Origin: an uncultured Paracoccaceae bacterium
GTDB lineage: Bacteria; Pseudomonadota; Alphaproteobacteria; Rhodobacterales; Rhodobacteraceae
Direction: 5' to 3'
DNA length: 64,000 nucleotides
Assembly: GCA_947497185.1 (NCBI GenBank)
Contig: CANMFL010000001.1
Coordinates: forward strand, 248,001 to 312,000
The position numbers were made by a program, and so were the translations under genes. Position 1 is the first letter of the stretch. Every line of letters begins with the position of its first letter. The notes under the pieces are model-generated. The model searched no databases and was not told the DNA's origin. It was given only the letters and a program-made list of their open reading frames with translations. Positions 8,653 through 17,222 of the stretch are shown here, in pieces.

Positions 8653-10074
8653 TTAGAAATCGCGCGACTGATATGCGTCCAGCGCACGTTTGCGGCCCAC
8701 ATCCACCGGAACAACCGGATCAGGATAGGCATCCGACGCTGACAACCCCCAAGCCTTTGGTGTCGCGTCAAAATATGACAACGCGGTGTCCGACGGATCA
8801 TCGTCACCTTCAGCAATCCACCGCGACGTATAGGTCCGGTTCTTGTCAAACTTGTCCAATTGCGTCACCGGATTGAACACCCGAAAATATGGCGTGGCGT
8901 CGGGCCCCGACCCCGCCGACCATTGCCAGCCCATCGCGTTGCTGGCCGGATCCCAGTCAATCAAGCAATCCGCGAACCAATCCAGCCCGATTTTCCAGTG
9001 GCACAACAGGTGCTTTGTCAAATACGACGCCACAATCATTCGACCCCGATTATGCATCGTCCCCGTCACATACATCTCGCGCATCGCCGCATCGACAAAG
9101 GGAATTCCCGTCCGCCCTTGCTTCCACGCAATCACCTCTGGCGACGTTTCATCAGTATTCCATGCGAAACCATCCCAATCTTGCTTCCAATTCTCGCTCT
9201 CGATACGCGGCGTGTGATGCGACAAATGATAGGCAAACTCGCGCCACACTAACTCTTTCAGAAAAACCTCAGCGTCCGATTTTCCATCGTGCAACGCCCG
9301 CCACCCCGCGTGCCAACACACAAGCGGCGAAATCTCACCATAGGTCAGGTTTTCAGACAGTCCGGACGTGCCCTGCACCCCCGGAATATCCCGTTTCGCC
9401 TTATAATCCGCGACACGTTCCGCGATAAATTCATCCAACCGATCGCGCGCCGCAGTTTCGCCGACGGTGCAATGCCCTGCTACAATGTCACCGCCACGAC
9501 GCATCGCAGCATCCATCTGCCAGTCGTCCAAATTATCCGATGCGGGCCAGTCATCTGGTCCCAAAACCTGTTTCGGCGCAGCTAATGGCGTTGCTAAATC
9601 CCTTCCACGTACAGTCTTCCACATAGGTGTGAAGACTTTGTAAAAGCCGCCCGTCTTTGTCTCGACGGTCCAAGGCTCAAACAACAAATGCCCCGCGAAA
9701 CTTTGCGCGTCGATCCCGTCATCCTTGAGCGCCGATTTCACTGCCTTATCGCGGGCCTTCGCCGTCACATCATACTGTCGCGACCAATAAACCGCATCTG
9801 CGCCTGTCTGAGAAATCACATTAAGCATCACCTCTAATGCATTGCCCTGACGCAATATTAACCGACTTTCAAGCGCAGCCAGATCATCTGCCAAAGCACC
9901 CACTGACATTCCCAAGCGCATACGCGCCGCCGCACCCTGACCAGACGCGACTTCATCGTCAATAAACAACGGAATAATCGGACGGCCCGTGGCACAGGCC
10001 GCCGTCAGTGCGTTATGGTCGCCAAGCCGTAAGTCTCGGCGAAACCAGAGAATAATCGGGCGCAAGTCTGTCAC
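8653..10074 (-). CDS. phrB: deoxyribodipyrimidine photolyase
   Basis: This 473-residue class I CPD photolyase/cryptochrome family enzyme repairs UV-induced cyclobutane pyrimidine dimers with blue light. The N-terminal alpha/beta antenna domain starts ILWFRRDLRLGDHNAL. The C-terminal FAD domain shows GRTGIPFVDAAMREM, the MHNRGRMIVASYLTKHL helix and the strongly conserved WDPASNAMGWQWSAGSG loop. Length and all core motifs are intact. The gene lies between acuI (54 bases upstream) and trgA. In Rhodobacter photolyase genes are part of the singlet-oxygen response, but I see no recognisable promoter here. Confidence 0.95.
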   Translation of the reverse strand: MTDLRPIILWFRRDLRLGDHNALTAACATGRPIIPLFIDDEVASGQGAAARMRLGMSVGALADDLAALESRLILRQGNALEVMLNVISQTGADAVYWSRQYDVTAKARDKAVKSALKDDGIDAQSFAGHLLFEPWTVETKTGGFYKVFTPMWKTVRGRDLATPLAAPKQVLGPDDWPASDNLDDWQMDAAMRRGGDIVAGHCTVGETAARDRLDEFIAERVADYKAKRDIPGVQGTSGLSENLTYGEISPLVCWHAGWRALHDGKSDAEVFLKELVWREFAYHLSHHTPRIESENWKQDWDGFAWNTDETSPEVIAWKQGRTGIPFVDAAMREMYVTGTMHNRGRMIVASYLTKHLLCHWKIGLDWFADCLIDWDPASNAMGWQWSAGSGPDATPYFRVFNPVTQLDKFDKNRTYTSRWIAEGDDDPSDTALSYFDATPKAWGLSASDAYPDPVVPVDVGRKRALDAYQSRDF

Positions 10075-10128
10075 AGCAATTCCTTCTTTTGCAACAAACT
10101 AGCGCCCCCAAGGAAACGTCAAGGCCCG

Positions 10129-11112
10129 TTAGGCGTTCACATCCACAACAACGCGGCCCTTGATCTGACCCTTCAAAATATCGCGCCCCAGCGCAGGCAA
10201 ATCACGCAGGGTCGCAGGCTGCACCATCGCTTCAAGCTTATCCATCGGTAGGTCTTTTGCGATCCGTTCCCATGCCCGCAGACGGTTGTCATAAGGCTGC
10301 ATCACGCTGTCGATACCCAGCAAATTAACGCCACGCAGCAAGAACGGGATCACCGTCGCTGGCAATCCGGCACCGCCCGCAAGGCCTACCGCGCTGACCG
10401 ACGCGCCGTATTTCATCTGGCCCAGCACCCGCGCCAGCATCTCGCCACCGACAGCATCGACGCATCCAGCCCATGTTTCGGCTTCAAGCGGGCGTTTTGT
10501 GGTCTCGTTCAAGTCCTCGCGCGCAACAATCTGTGTGGCACCAAGCGACGTCAGATAGTCCGCCGTTTCGGGCCGTCCGGTGACTGCCGCCACCTCGTGC
10601 CCCAAGCCCGCTAAAATCGCCGTCGCCACTGATCCGACGCCGCCTGCGGCCCCCGTCACCAGCACAGGCCCGTCCTTGATCCCGTGATCTTCTAGCGCCA
10701 TCACGGCCAACATCGCGGTTAAGCCGGCGGTGCCAACGGCCATGGCACGGCGTGTGTCCAAACCTGCGGGCAGCGGCACGAGCCAATCGGCTTTCGCGCG
10801 GGCTTTTTGCGCGTAGCCGCCCCAGTGGGCCTCGCCAACGCGCCAGCCGGTTAACACAACCTTATCGCCTGCCTTGTAGCGCGGATCATCCGATGCCTCG
10901 ACGGTGCCAGCAAAATCGATGCCCGGCACATGCGGATAATTGCGGACCAATCCGCCGCCCGGACCGAGGCACAGCCCGTCTTTGTAGTTCACCGTCGAAT
11001 ATTCAACGGCGACTGTAACGTCGCCCGCAGGCAGGTCATCTAAGCCGATTTGGGTGATCTCGGCAGAGGTCTTACCCTCGTCATTTTTGTTCACTATCAA
11101 TGTGTTAAACAT
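10129..11112 (-). CDS. acuI: acrylyl-CoA reductase (NADPH), AcuI/YhdH family
   Basis: This zinc-free medium-chain dehydrogenase/reductase has 327 residues. It has the quinone-reductase-type N-terminus with VNYKDGLCL and the PGIDFAGTV motif (about 68-76). The nucleotide-binding loop is VTGAAGGVGSVATAILAG (about 153-170). This family reduces acrylyl-CoA to propionyl-CoA, which detoxifies acrylate from DMSP breakdown in marine roseobacters. No DMSP lyase gene is nearby, so here it may serve housekeeping detoxification or 3-hydroxypropionate metabolism. It lies 28 bases after the DUF1326 gene on the same strand. Confidence 0.9.
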   Translation of the reverse strand: MFNTLIVNKNDEGKTSAEITQIGLDDLPAGDVTVAVEYSTVNYKDGLCLGPGGGLVRNYPHVPGIDFAGTVEASDDPRYKAGDKVVLTGWRVGEAHWGGYAQKARAKADWLVPLPAGLDTRRAMAVGTAGLTAMLAVMALEDHGIKDGPVLVTGAAGGVGSVATAILAGLGHEVAAVTGRPETADYLTSLGATQIVAREDLNETTKRPLEAETWAGCVDAVGGEMLARVLGQMKYGASVSAVGLAGGAGLPATVIPFLLRGVNLLGIDSVMQPYDNRLRAWERIAKDLPMDKLEAMVQPATLRDLPALGRDILKGQIKGRVVVDVNA

Positions 11113-11140
11113 CGTTCTTCCTTATTTTATATCCGGTGCG

Positions 11141-11848
11141 TTAGGCGCGCGGCCCTTTCCAATCAATCGGGCAAATTTCTGCAGATTTACCGCCAAAATC
11201 CCAGACACGACCATAATCGCGGACCCGCGATTTTGTGCCTTGCGCCGCGATAATCTCGGACCCCATCCAGTATTTCGAGTTGCTAACAACCACGGGTTCA
11301 TCAGGATTTTTGCCGGTGATCATCTCAATTTCACCTTGGATTTTGCGCCCAATATAGATGCCGCGCTTCGTGCCATCGCGGATGATATCGACCTTTTCAC
11401 GCGCGGCCCCGATGATTTCAGAGACCAACATCGTGAACAAACCTGTGGTGCCGCCCGCTTGTCCAGAGAAGATTTTCAGCAGACCGTCGAAGGCTTTTTG
11501 TGTAGATCTTTCATCGACATATGCGGCGACCTTCCAGTTACCTTCCGCCATGCGGCCCGGGATATCGACCAGCAAACCGACGTTCAGACCGGATAGGTCT
11601 TCGCCCTCGAAATGGCCGTCATCAATCGCGATGCCCATCCATGCGTGGCAATGCCCTTCTGTCGGGGGATGCGCGCCCAGCGACACGACGCAGGGGCAGA
11701 ACGTCGTGCAGGAACAATTCAGGAAAAGCTCGCCCTTGATTGCCCAATCCGTGGGCTGCATTTTACTGCGTTTGGGGTTGGCCATGCGTTGGTCAATCCG
11801 TTGCGAAATCGCAATTTGATCCGAAGGTTCTCTTGTCTTTTCAACCAT
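11141..11848 (-). CDS. DUF1326 domain protein, cysteine-rich, possibly metal binding
   Basis: The 235-residue soluble protein matches the DUF1326 pattern. Its N-terminal part holds a cysteine cluster in LFLNCSCTTFCPC (four Cys within about 10 residues, near 43-54), followed by a GHCHAW element. Both look like metal ligands. The rest is a beta-rich domain of unknown function. I keep the ATG at 11848 because AGGGA lies just upstream. Internal ATGs at 11785 and 11761 would also keep the conserved part. The gene follows the DUF2182 membrane protein by 13 bases, a pairing common in proteobacteria. No biochemical function is established to my knowledge. Confidence 0.8.
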   Translation of the reverse strand: MVEKTREPSDQIAISQRIDQRMANPKRSKMQPTDWAIKGELFLNCSCTTFCPCVVSLGAHPPTEGHCHAWMGIAIDDGHFEGEDLSGLNVGLLVDIPGRMAEGNWKVAAYVDERSTQKAFDGLLKIFSGQAGGTTGLFTMLVSEIIGAAREKVDIIRDGTKRGIYIGRKIQGEIEMITGKNPDEPVVVSNSKYWMGSEIIAAQGTKSRVRDYGRVWDFGGKSAEICPIDWKGPRA

Positions 11849-11861
11849 GTCCGTCCCTTTC

Positions 11862-12611
11862 TTAAAGTAAAGCGAGCAGCACGCCCGCCCCGATTAACAC
11901 CACGCCCGCAGGTTTAATTAGTCGATAACCAATCTGCGGTAGCTTCTCGAAAATCATGAATAATGTGGCGAGGCCCATCCACAACAGGCTCATCACACCG
12001 CCGACAAATCCCAGCGCCATGAAGCCCCAGCAGCAGCCTACGCAGAACCCGCCAAGCCCCAATCCCATGCGTAAACCGCCCGCAAATCCGGTTTTCCAGT
12101 GGCCTAGAAAATAGGTCATCGGGCTGTGACAAACGCCGTGGCAAATTTCTTTGGCGCGGGTGAACTGAAATGCGCCGACGACAATCAACAGGCCAGATGC
12201 AAACCACCCCGTTGTGGAAATCCCAAGACTATCAACGACTTGCAAGCGAACAAGAAGGGTTTGCACGGCACTGATAAGCGCCGCAAACCCCACCCAAGTC
12301 ACAAAATACCCCAGCAGAACACCAATCCATCCGGCCCGCGTGCCGTCCGCACTGCGCATCAGGGCCTCATAGGTACGCAGCGTCGGAATCATCGTCGGCA
12401 ACATCATTGCCGCCATCATGATCGCCCACATCGGAAACAACGCCCCGAAACTGGTCATGACCATCATATTCATGCCCACAGGCCGCCCGAACACGTCCAC
12501 ACCGGACATCCGTGAAAACATGAACATCGCCACCCAAGACACTATGATTGCTACAAAAAACAGAATCCAAAGGATCGATCTGAATGAAATCTGAAGTGGT
12601 GAAGTGGTCAC
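11862..12611 (-). CDS. DUF2182 integral membrane protein (predicted metal-binding)
   Basis: The 249-residue polytopic protein has about six membrane helices. It shows DUF2182 features: a methionine-rich first loop (MMAAMMLPTMIPT), a Cys-His element (KEICHGVCHSPM) and a GLGGFCVGCCWGFMALGF helix. The Met, Cys and His residues suggest copper or another soft metal as ligand, but this is inference. I chose the GTG start at 12611 because GGGAGG lies 9 bases upstream. Longer frames from ATGs further up would run into the divergent GntR gene. It is probably co-transcribed with the DUF1326 gene. Confidence 0.78.
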   Translation of the reverse strand: MTTSPLQISFRSILWILFFVAIIVSWVAMFMFSRMSGVDVFGRPVGMNMMVMTSFGALFPMWAIMMAAMMLPTMIPTLRTYEALMRSADGTRAGWIGVLLGYFVTWVGFAALISAVQTLLVRLQVVDSLGISTTGWFASGLLIVVGAFQFTRAKEICHGVCHSPMTYFLGHWKTGFAGGLRMGLGLGGFCVGCCWGFMALGFVGGVMSLLWMGLATLFMIFEKLPQIGYRLIKPAGVVLIGAGVLLALL

Positions 12612-12649
12612 GATTTGCTGCCTCCCAACGCAAATGCTTGCCAAAAGAT

Positions 12650-12675
12650 ATGTCAGACGTTTAATTGTCTGACAA
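12650..12675. promoter_or_regulatory. two GntR/FadR-type operator sites overlapping the regulator's promoter
   Basis: Two GT-N3-AC elements lie 15 bases apart: ATGTCAGACGT at 12650-12660 and TTGTCTGACAA at 12665-12675. The second fits the FadR-family consensus TNGTNNNACNA. Together they also form a perfect 8-bp inverted repeat (TGTCAGAC/GTCTGACA, 12651-12674, spacer 8). A -35-like TTGCCA (12638-12643) and a weak -10-like TTAATT (12661-12666) with 17-bp spacing place the predicted transcript start at or next to the ATG at 12676. Binding here would block the GntR promoter and could also affect the divergent DUF2182 promoter. Confidence 0.6.
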
Positions 12676-13428
12676 ATGAAAATTGACCCAAACAGCAAAA
12701 TTGATCTCTCTGCACAGATTGCCAAGGCGATCCGTGACGGCATTATTGCGGGCACTTTGCCTGTGGATGAACGGCTGCCGTCCGAGGCGGAATTGGCCGA
12801 TCAGTTCGCCGTGTCCCGCCCCACTGTGCGCGAGGCGTTGAAACGTCTGGCCGCCCAAAGCCTGATCCGCACGCAGCGTGGTGCGACGGGTGGTGCCTTT
12901 GTGAACCGCTTGCGGTTTGAAGACGCCTACGGCCAGCATGTCACGACCTCTACCCTGCTTTTGTCAATGAATTCAGTCAGTTTCGAGACGGCCTGCGAGG
13001 CGCGGTTCGCGCTTGAACGTGCCTGTGCGCCACTGTCAGCCAAGCGCCGCACCGCCGATCATCTGGCCACCATGCGCGCCGAAACCCACCGTCAGGCGCA
13101 GCCGGGTTTGAGCGATGAAGCGTTCTGCGCGTCTGATGTGGCCTTCCACCGTGCGCTGGTCGATGCCGCCGGAAATCCGGTGTTGTCTTACCAGTTGGCG
13201 GGTGCTGTTGAGGCGATGCAACCGCTGATGAATATGATTACCTTTACCGCCCGAAATCGCGCGACCATCGTCGAGATTCACACCGAAATTGCAAATGCAC
13301 TAGACGTGCACAATGCGTGCACAACCGATGCACTGCTGTGTCAGCTTGCCGATTACACGGAATCGCTGGGGAAACGGGTTTTTGCCACGCATAACGCCGC
13401 GAAAAATGACGGATCGGCTGAGGCGTAG
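12676..13428 (+). CDS. FadR-subfamily GntR transcriptional regulator
   Basis: The 250-residue regulator has an N-terminal winged helix (about 8-75, with ERLPSEAELADQFAVSRPTVREALKRL). The C-terminal all-helical FCD ligand domain (about 95-235) contains SDVAFHRALVDAAGNPVLS. FadR-type regulators bind small carboxylates or metal-carboxylate complexes. It is divergent from the DUF2182-DUF1326 genes, so autoregulation and control of those genes are likely. No Shine-Dalgarno sequence precedes the ATG, and the operator abuts the start codon, which suggests a leaderless mRNA. The effector is unknown. Confidence 0.88.
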   Translation: MKIDPNSKIDLSAQIAKAIRDGIIAGTLPVDERLPSEAELADQFAVSRPTVREALKRLAAQSLIRTQRGATGGAFVNRLRFEDAYGQHVTTSTLLLSMNSVSFETACEARFALERACAPLSAKRRTADHLATMRAETHRQAQPGLSDEAFCASDVAFHRALVDAAGNPVLSYQLAGAVEAMQPLMNMITFTARNRATIVEIHTEIANALDVHNACTTDALLCQLADYTESLGKRVFATHNAAKNDGSAEA

Positions 13429-13560
13429 TGCGACCTGACCTGCGATCACAGGCAGCGCAACTGGCCGTGTCCGCCGCGTCCTGAAACGCCGATCAGCGGT
13501 AGAAAAGCCAGCCAAATATCACATGTGTAGGGGTGTTAGTGCAGGTTTCTGTTGCCAGGT

Positions 13561-13852
13561 ACCTGCGAACCCCGCCCTACGACGCTAATCGCAAGGAGTT
13601 AAGTTTCAATAGGTAGGACTGCTTACGCAGCCATCGCCATTGGAGCACGATTGTCATTTGCAATTGTACAGTTTGTACCGATATCGGTGGTAACTCACCG
13701 AGATAAAGACACGCCCGTTCACAGTCCGTCGATCCTAATTCAGCCCCATATTCCCCCAAATGAGAGGATGTCTGGTGGAGCTGCGGGGAGTCGCACCCCG
13801 GTCCGGTCCGGCTAATAACACGCTCGTTTATATCCATAGTCCCCGAAGAGAC
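13561..13852 (-). ncRNA. ssrA: two-piece (circularly permuted) tmRNA
   Basis: On the minus strand the acceptor piece comes first and ends at an encoded CCA at 13773, with T-arm GGGGTGCGACTCCCC. After an intervening segment the coding piece begins near 13747 with GGGGCTGAATTAGGATCGAC, the normal tmRNA 5' half. The tag frame is at 13623-13661 and reads ANDNRAPMAMAA then TAA, preceded in use by the tRNA-borne alanine. This permuted order is typical of alphaproteobacteria. A GTCTC-TTCG-GGGAC hairpin is near the predicted 5' end. The outer ends are approximate. The RNA rescues stalled ribosomes and tags nascent chains for proteolysis. Confidence 0.93.
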
Positions 13853-13858
13853 ATCTTA

Positions 13859-13887
13859 GATATGGGGCCTGTGGTCCGTTTGTGCAA
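13859..13887 (-). promoter_or_regulatory. probable ssrA promoter
   Basis: On the minus strand TTGCAC (13882-13887) and CATATC (13859-13864) are separated by 17 bases, which puts the start a few bases before the first tmRNA hairpin. The -10 match is modest. The remaining bases up to 14115 contain the upstream region of the Crp-type gene, and I see no further gene there. Confidence 0.45.
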
Positions 13888-14115
13888 GGTGGGCTTTGAC
13901 TAATTTTTGCAACTTAGTTCGTGCGGTACTGGAATTTTACGGCCCAAAACCGGCCCGACCCAGAATTTCACCGTATTGTCGCGTAAGCGACAGATGATTC
14001 ATAAACCATTGTTATATTAGTCAAACGTGAGTGAGTAAGACATTACACCATTGGTGGTATTGTCGGGTTCGTGTCTGTATATTTTAGTATCAACACTTTT
14101 TAGAATTTGTAGCCA

Positions 14116-14838
14116 ATGGCACAGGCACGACCCCAACACTCTCACACGGACCTGCCGATGAAAAACACGATCCGCTTCCCGCATCTACTCGATTGCGACA
14201 TCTTTCATGACCTCAGCGAAGAGCATAAAGCGGACTTTTTGAACCAGTTTTCTGTGCGAACTTTTGCCAAACGCACCGCGTTTTTGCATCAGGGCGAGCA
14301 TCCGGGGGGGATGTTTCTGGTTTCTCATGGCTCGGTTGAGGTGAGTTATCTCAGCGAAGACGGGTATCAGACGATCATTTTTCATGCAGGCCCCAAGGAT
14401 ATTCTGGGCGCAATGGAGGCGCTGGCCGCAAAGCCTTGTGCTGCGACCTGTGTCGCGATGCCGGATACCTGTGTGCTGTATTGCCCGACGCCCCTGCTGT
14501 TTCAAAAGCTTCAGTCGCCCGTGATGATCCGCAATGTTGCGATGCTGGCGTTCAAGATGATCGAGCGGGACAATTTCAGCAAAGCGATTGACCAGCACTA
14601 CACCGTCGAGCAGCGGATTTGCAGCCATCTGTGGCAGTTGTCAGCCCAAGGCGACGACATCCGGCAAAGCCAGAGCTATTTGGCCACGATGGTCGGCTGT
14701 TCTCGTCAGACGGTGAACAAAGAGCTGGGTGCGTTGCGCGAACACGGGATTATCGCGTCGAGCAAGGGCAAGATCACGGTGCTGGATCGTGATGCGTTGC
14801 AGCGCCGCATTTCGAGCATGTCGCAGAATACGGGTTAA
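14116..14838 (+). CDS. Crp/Fnr family transcriptional regulator
   Basis: This 240-residue protein has a cyclic-nucleotide-binding-like beta-roll (about 25-140, with FLHQGEHPGGMFLVSHGSVEV). A dimer helix and a C-terminal winged helix follow (SYLATMVGCSRQTVNKELGALREHGII, about 192-218). The N-terminal cysteine motif of FNR is missing, so it is unlikely to sense oxygen with an Fe-S cluster. The HTH recognition helix (RQTVNKEL) differs from classical CRP. The start could be 14116 or the ATG at 14158, and neither has a strong ribosome site. Its targets are not visible from context. Confidence 0.87.
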   Translation: MAQARPQHSHTDLPMKNTIRFPHLLDCDIFHDLSEEHKADFLNQFSVRTFAKRTAFLHQGEHPGGMFLVSHGSVEVSYLSEDGYQTIIFHAGPKDILGAMEALAAKPCAATCVAMPDTCVLYCPTPLLFQKLQSPVMIRNVAMLAFKMIERDNFSKAIDQHYTVEQRICSHLWQLSAQGDDIRQSQSYLATMVGCSRQTVNKELGALREHGIIASSKGKITVLDRDALQRRISSMSQNTG

Positions 14839-14841
14839 CGG

Positions 14842-15555
14842 TTATGCGATGTGATCCGTGCCGAATTTCAGATCGGCCCAGATCGGGAGGTGGTCTGATG
14901 CGCGGTTCATATCACCCGCGGGGACCACGCCCATGTTTAGCACTTTGATACCCGTATCCACCACAAAGCGGTCGAGGTTCAGACGCGGCCTTGCGGTGTG
15001 AAACGTCGGACCCGGTGCGATTTCGTGCCAAGGCGCGTCGTGCGGCACCAGCTTGTCTTTGTCGCGCCCGCGCCATTCGTTGAAATCCCCGCCCAAGATC
15101 GCAGGCCCGCCGAAGTTGCGCACGGCATCCAGCGTGTGGGCCATTTGGCGGACGCGATCCTTTTGGCGCAGCCCCAGATGCAGCGACCCGATGGTAAAGT
15201 TCACATTGGCGCCGGAAATCGCGGCAAGCACACCGCCGCGTGGTTCGAACCCCGGCAAGTCCATTGTATGAAGCCGCGAGAAAGAGAACCCCTGCCCCAG
15301 CAAAATGGCGTTGCCGTGATGACCGATTGACGGTGTGAGCGGATCGGCGTCGATCGCCGTCCACCCCGCCTGTGCCACCATATTCAGCGGCAGCGCGGGC
15401 CTGCGGGGGGCGAGTCGCTTGTCGCTTTCTTGCAGCAGGACGATATCGGCTTTGAGGCTGGCGATCACGTCGAGAATACGTTCGGGCGCGCGTTTCCAAT
15501 CCAGCCCCACGGCCTTGCGAATATTCCAACTGACGACGCGAATTGATCCGGTCAC
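14842..15555 (-). CDS. endonuclease/exonuclease/phosphatase family protein
   Basis: The 237-residue protein has the EEP fold signatures: SWNIRKAVG at the N-terminus, a metal-binding Glu in LQESDKR (about 41-46), GGDFNEWRG in the middle (about 155-163) and SDHLPIWADL at the C-terminus. These enzymes are Mg-dependent phosphodiesterases or nucleases acting on DNA, phospholipid head groups or nucleotides. It overlaps the cardiolipin synthase gene by 4 bases, a pairing also seen in related genomes, so a phospholipid substrate is possible. It ends 3 bases from the convergent Crp-type gene. Confidence 0.83.
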   Translation of the reverse strand: MTGSIRVVSWNIRKAVGLDWKRAPERILDVIASLKADIVLLQESDKRLAPRRPALPLNMVAQAGWTAIDADPLTPSIGHHGNAILLGQGFSFSRLHTMDLPGFEPRGGVLAAISGANVNFTIGSLHLGLRQKDRVRQMAHTLDAVRNFGGPAILGGDFNEWRGRDKDKLVPHDAPWHEIAPGPTFHTARPRLNLDRFVVDTGIKVLNMGVVPAGDMNRASDHLPIWADLKFGTDHIA

Positions 15556-17000
15556 AACAGCGGTCCGAACAGGCGTGCAACTGGCGCCAGCACCCGCACA
15601 TGGCGTGGTGGTGGATTGGCGACGGGTGTTGCATTGGCGAAATCGGTCGTCAGCATGGCCTCAACTTGGTGTGCGAAATCTTTGTCTTCGATCAACGCGG
15701 TTTGTTCAAAGTTAAGCAAGGCCGACCGGATATCAAGGTTAACGGTGCCGATCGAGGCGACGTTGTCGTCGATCAACATGACCTTGGAGTGCATGAACCC
15801 CGCTTGGTATTCGTAGACGTCGATGCCCGCGTTTATCAGGGTCATCGCCGCGTTGCGCGACGCGTACCACGCGATAATGTTGTCGGACGGTGCAGGGATC
15901 AGGATGCGGACGTCGACGCCGCGTAGCGACGCCAGTTGCAGCGCCGATAGCAGATCGGTGTGCGGCACGAGGTACGGTGTCGCGATCCACAGGCGGCGGC
16001 GGGCCAGATTAACCATACCGCACAACAGCAAACTGCCGCGTTCCAAGGTGTCGGTTGGGCCAAAGCCTGTGATTAGACCACGGTGATCGCCTGCGGGCTG
16101 TGGTGGCGGCAGGTCCGCGAGGTCTTTTTTCGTGACGCCCTTCCAGTCGGCTGCGAAAATGTCGCGCAATTGCGTGGCCATTGGACCATCAATGCGGACA
16201 TGGGTGTCGCGCCAGCTGTCGAATTTATGGCCGCCGTCGATGTATTCCTGGCCGACATTCAGCCCGCCTGTGAAGCCGATCACGCCATCAACCACAACCG
16301 CCTTGCGGTGGTTGCGAAAGTTAATGCCAATACGTCCCAAGGCCATATGCGGGCCGGGAATGCCGCGTAATTTGATGCCTTCAGCCTCTAGCACCTTCAC
16401 GTAACGGTAGCCTAGAAACAGCGATCCGATGATGTCGCACAGGACGTGGACCTGCACGCCACGACGGGCAGCCGCGATCAGATGTTCACGCAGCACGAGC
16501 CCGAGTTTATCGGCGCGCATGATGTAGAACTGGACGAGAATTTCATGCTCTGCGTCATCAATCGCGGCAAAAATCGCATCAAACGTATCTTGGCCGTCGA
16601 TCAGCAACGTGACCTTGTTGCCTTCGGTGACAGATGTGCCTGTGACGCCGGTCAACTGCCCTAAATGGCCTTCGGATGGGACGGGCAACGGCATGGCACG
16701 TGGCAGTTTCGAGCGCGTTGAAAGGCGTGAAATCCCGCCAAATACCGCAAATGCCGGCAGTGCAAGCAGCGGGAATGACACCAAGAACACCACCCACGCG
16801 GCAGCGCCTTGCGGTGTGCGGGCGGTTGTGAGTGCGGCACGCGCTACAAAAATACCGATGATGACGAGCACGATTTGCGCCCAGATTGCGTACACTACCA
16901 TTGCGCGATTACTGTCATAGATACAGGGGCCTAAATACAGGGGCGTCACGCGGATCATACCGACATCAGTGGTGAAGGAAAGCGGCGTGATTTGGTGCAT
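15552..17000 (-). CDS. cls: cardiolipin synthase (phospholipase D family)
   Basis: The 482-residue product has two N-terminal membrane helices and two HKD phospholipase D motifs. HRKAVVVDGVIGFTGGLN lies near 237 and HSKVMLIDDNVASIGTVNLD near 410. Cls condenses two phosphatidylglycerol molecules, or PG with another phospholipid, to make cardiolipin at the inner membrane. The ATG at 17000 gives the longest form, while an ATG at 16901 would start directly before the first helix (MVVYAIWAQIVLVIIG). Neither has a convincing ribosome site. The downstream EEP gene overlaps it. Confidence 0.9.
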   Translation of the reverse strand: MHQITPLSFTTDVGMIRVTPLYLGPCIYDSNRAMVVYAIWAQIVLVIIGIFVARAALTTARTPQGAAAWVVFLVSFPLLALPAFAVFGGISRLSTRSKLPRAMPLPVPSEGHLGQLTGVTGTSVTEGNKVTLLIDGQDTFDAIFAAIDDAEHEILVQFYIMRADKLGLVLREHLIAAARRGVQVHVLCDIIGSLFLGYRYVKVLEAEGIKLRGIPGPHMALGRIGINFRNHRKAVVVDGVIGFTGGLNVGQEYIDGGHKFDSWRDTHVRIDGPMATQLRDIFAADWKGVTKKDLADLPPPQPAGDHRGLITGFGPTDTLERGSLLLCGMVNLARRRLWIATPYLVPHTDLLSALQLASLRGVDVRILIPAPSDNIIAWYASRNAAMTLINAGIDVYEYQAGFMHSKVMLIDDNVASIGTVNLDIRSALLNFEQTALIEDKDFAHQVEAMLTTDFANATPVANPPPRHVRVLAPVARLFGPLL

Positions 17001-17222
17001 TTAGCCCTAGGCGGAGATCGCCCCGATCATGTGATTGCTTCTTTTTCACAGTGCAGACATAGTTCTATACAGGTTTCCTAAAGTCCTTATCAGTTTCGGC
17101 CAGTTGCTTTCTTAAACCGCGCAAACGTGACCAACATTTTAACACAAAATTTTGCGTATCATCCTGACGACGGATTGATGCACCAGTTAAAATAACAAAT
17201 TGATAACAAGGGGCTACACGCG

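Noticed and set aside
10129..11112. A DMSP-cleavage cluster around acuI
   Set aside because: No dddP, dddL, dddD or similar gene is visible beside acuI. Only the reductase is present.
14116..14838. FNR-like oxygen sensor
   Set aside because: The N-terminal cysteine motif needed for an oxygen-sensing Fe-S cluster is missing, so I kept it as a Crp-type regulator only.
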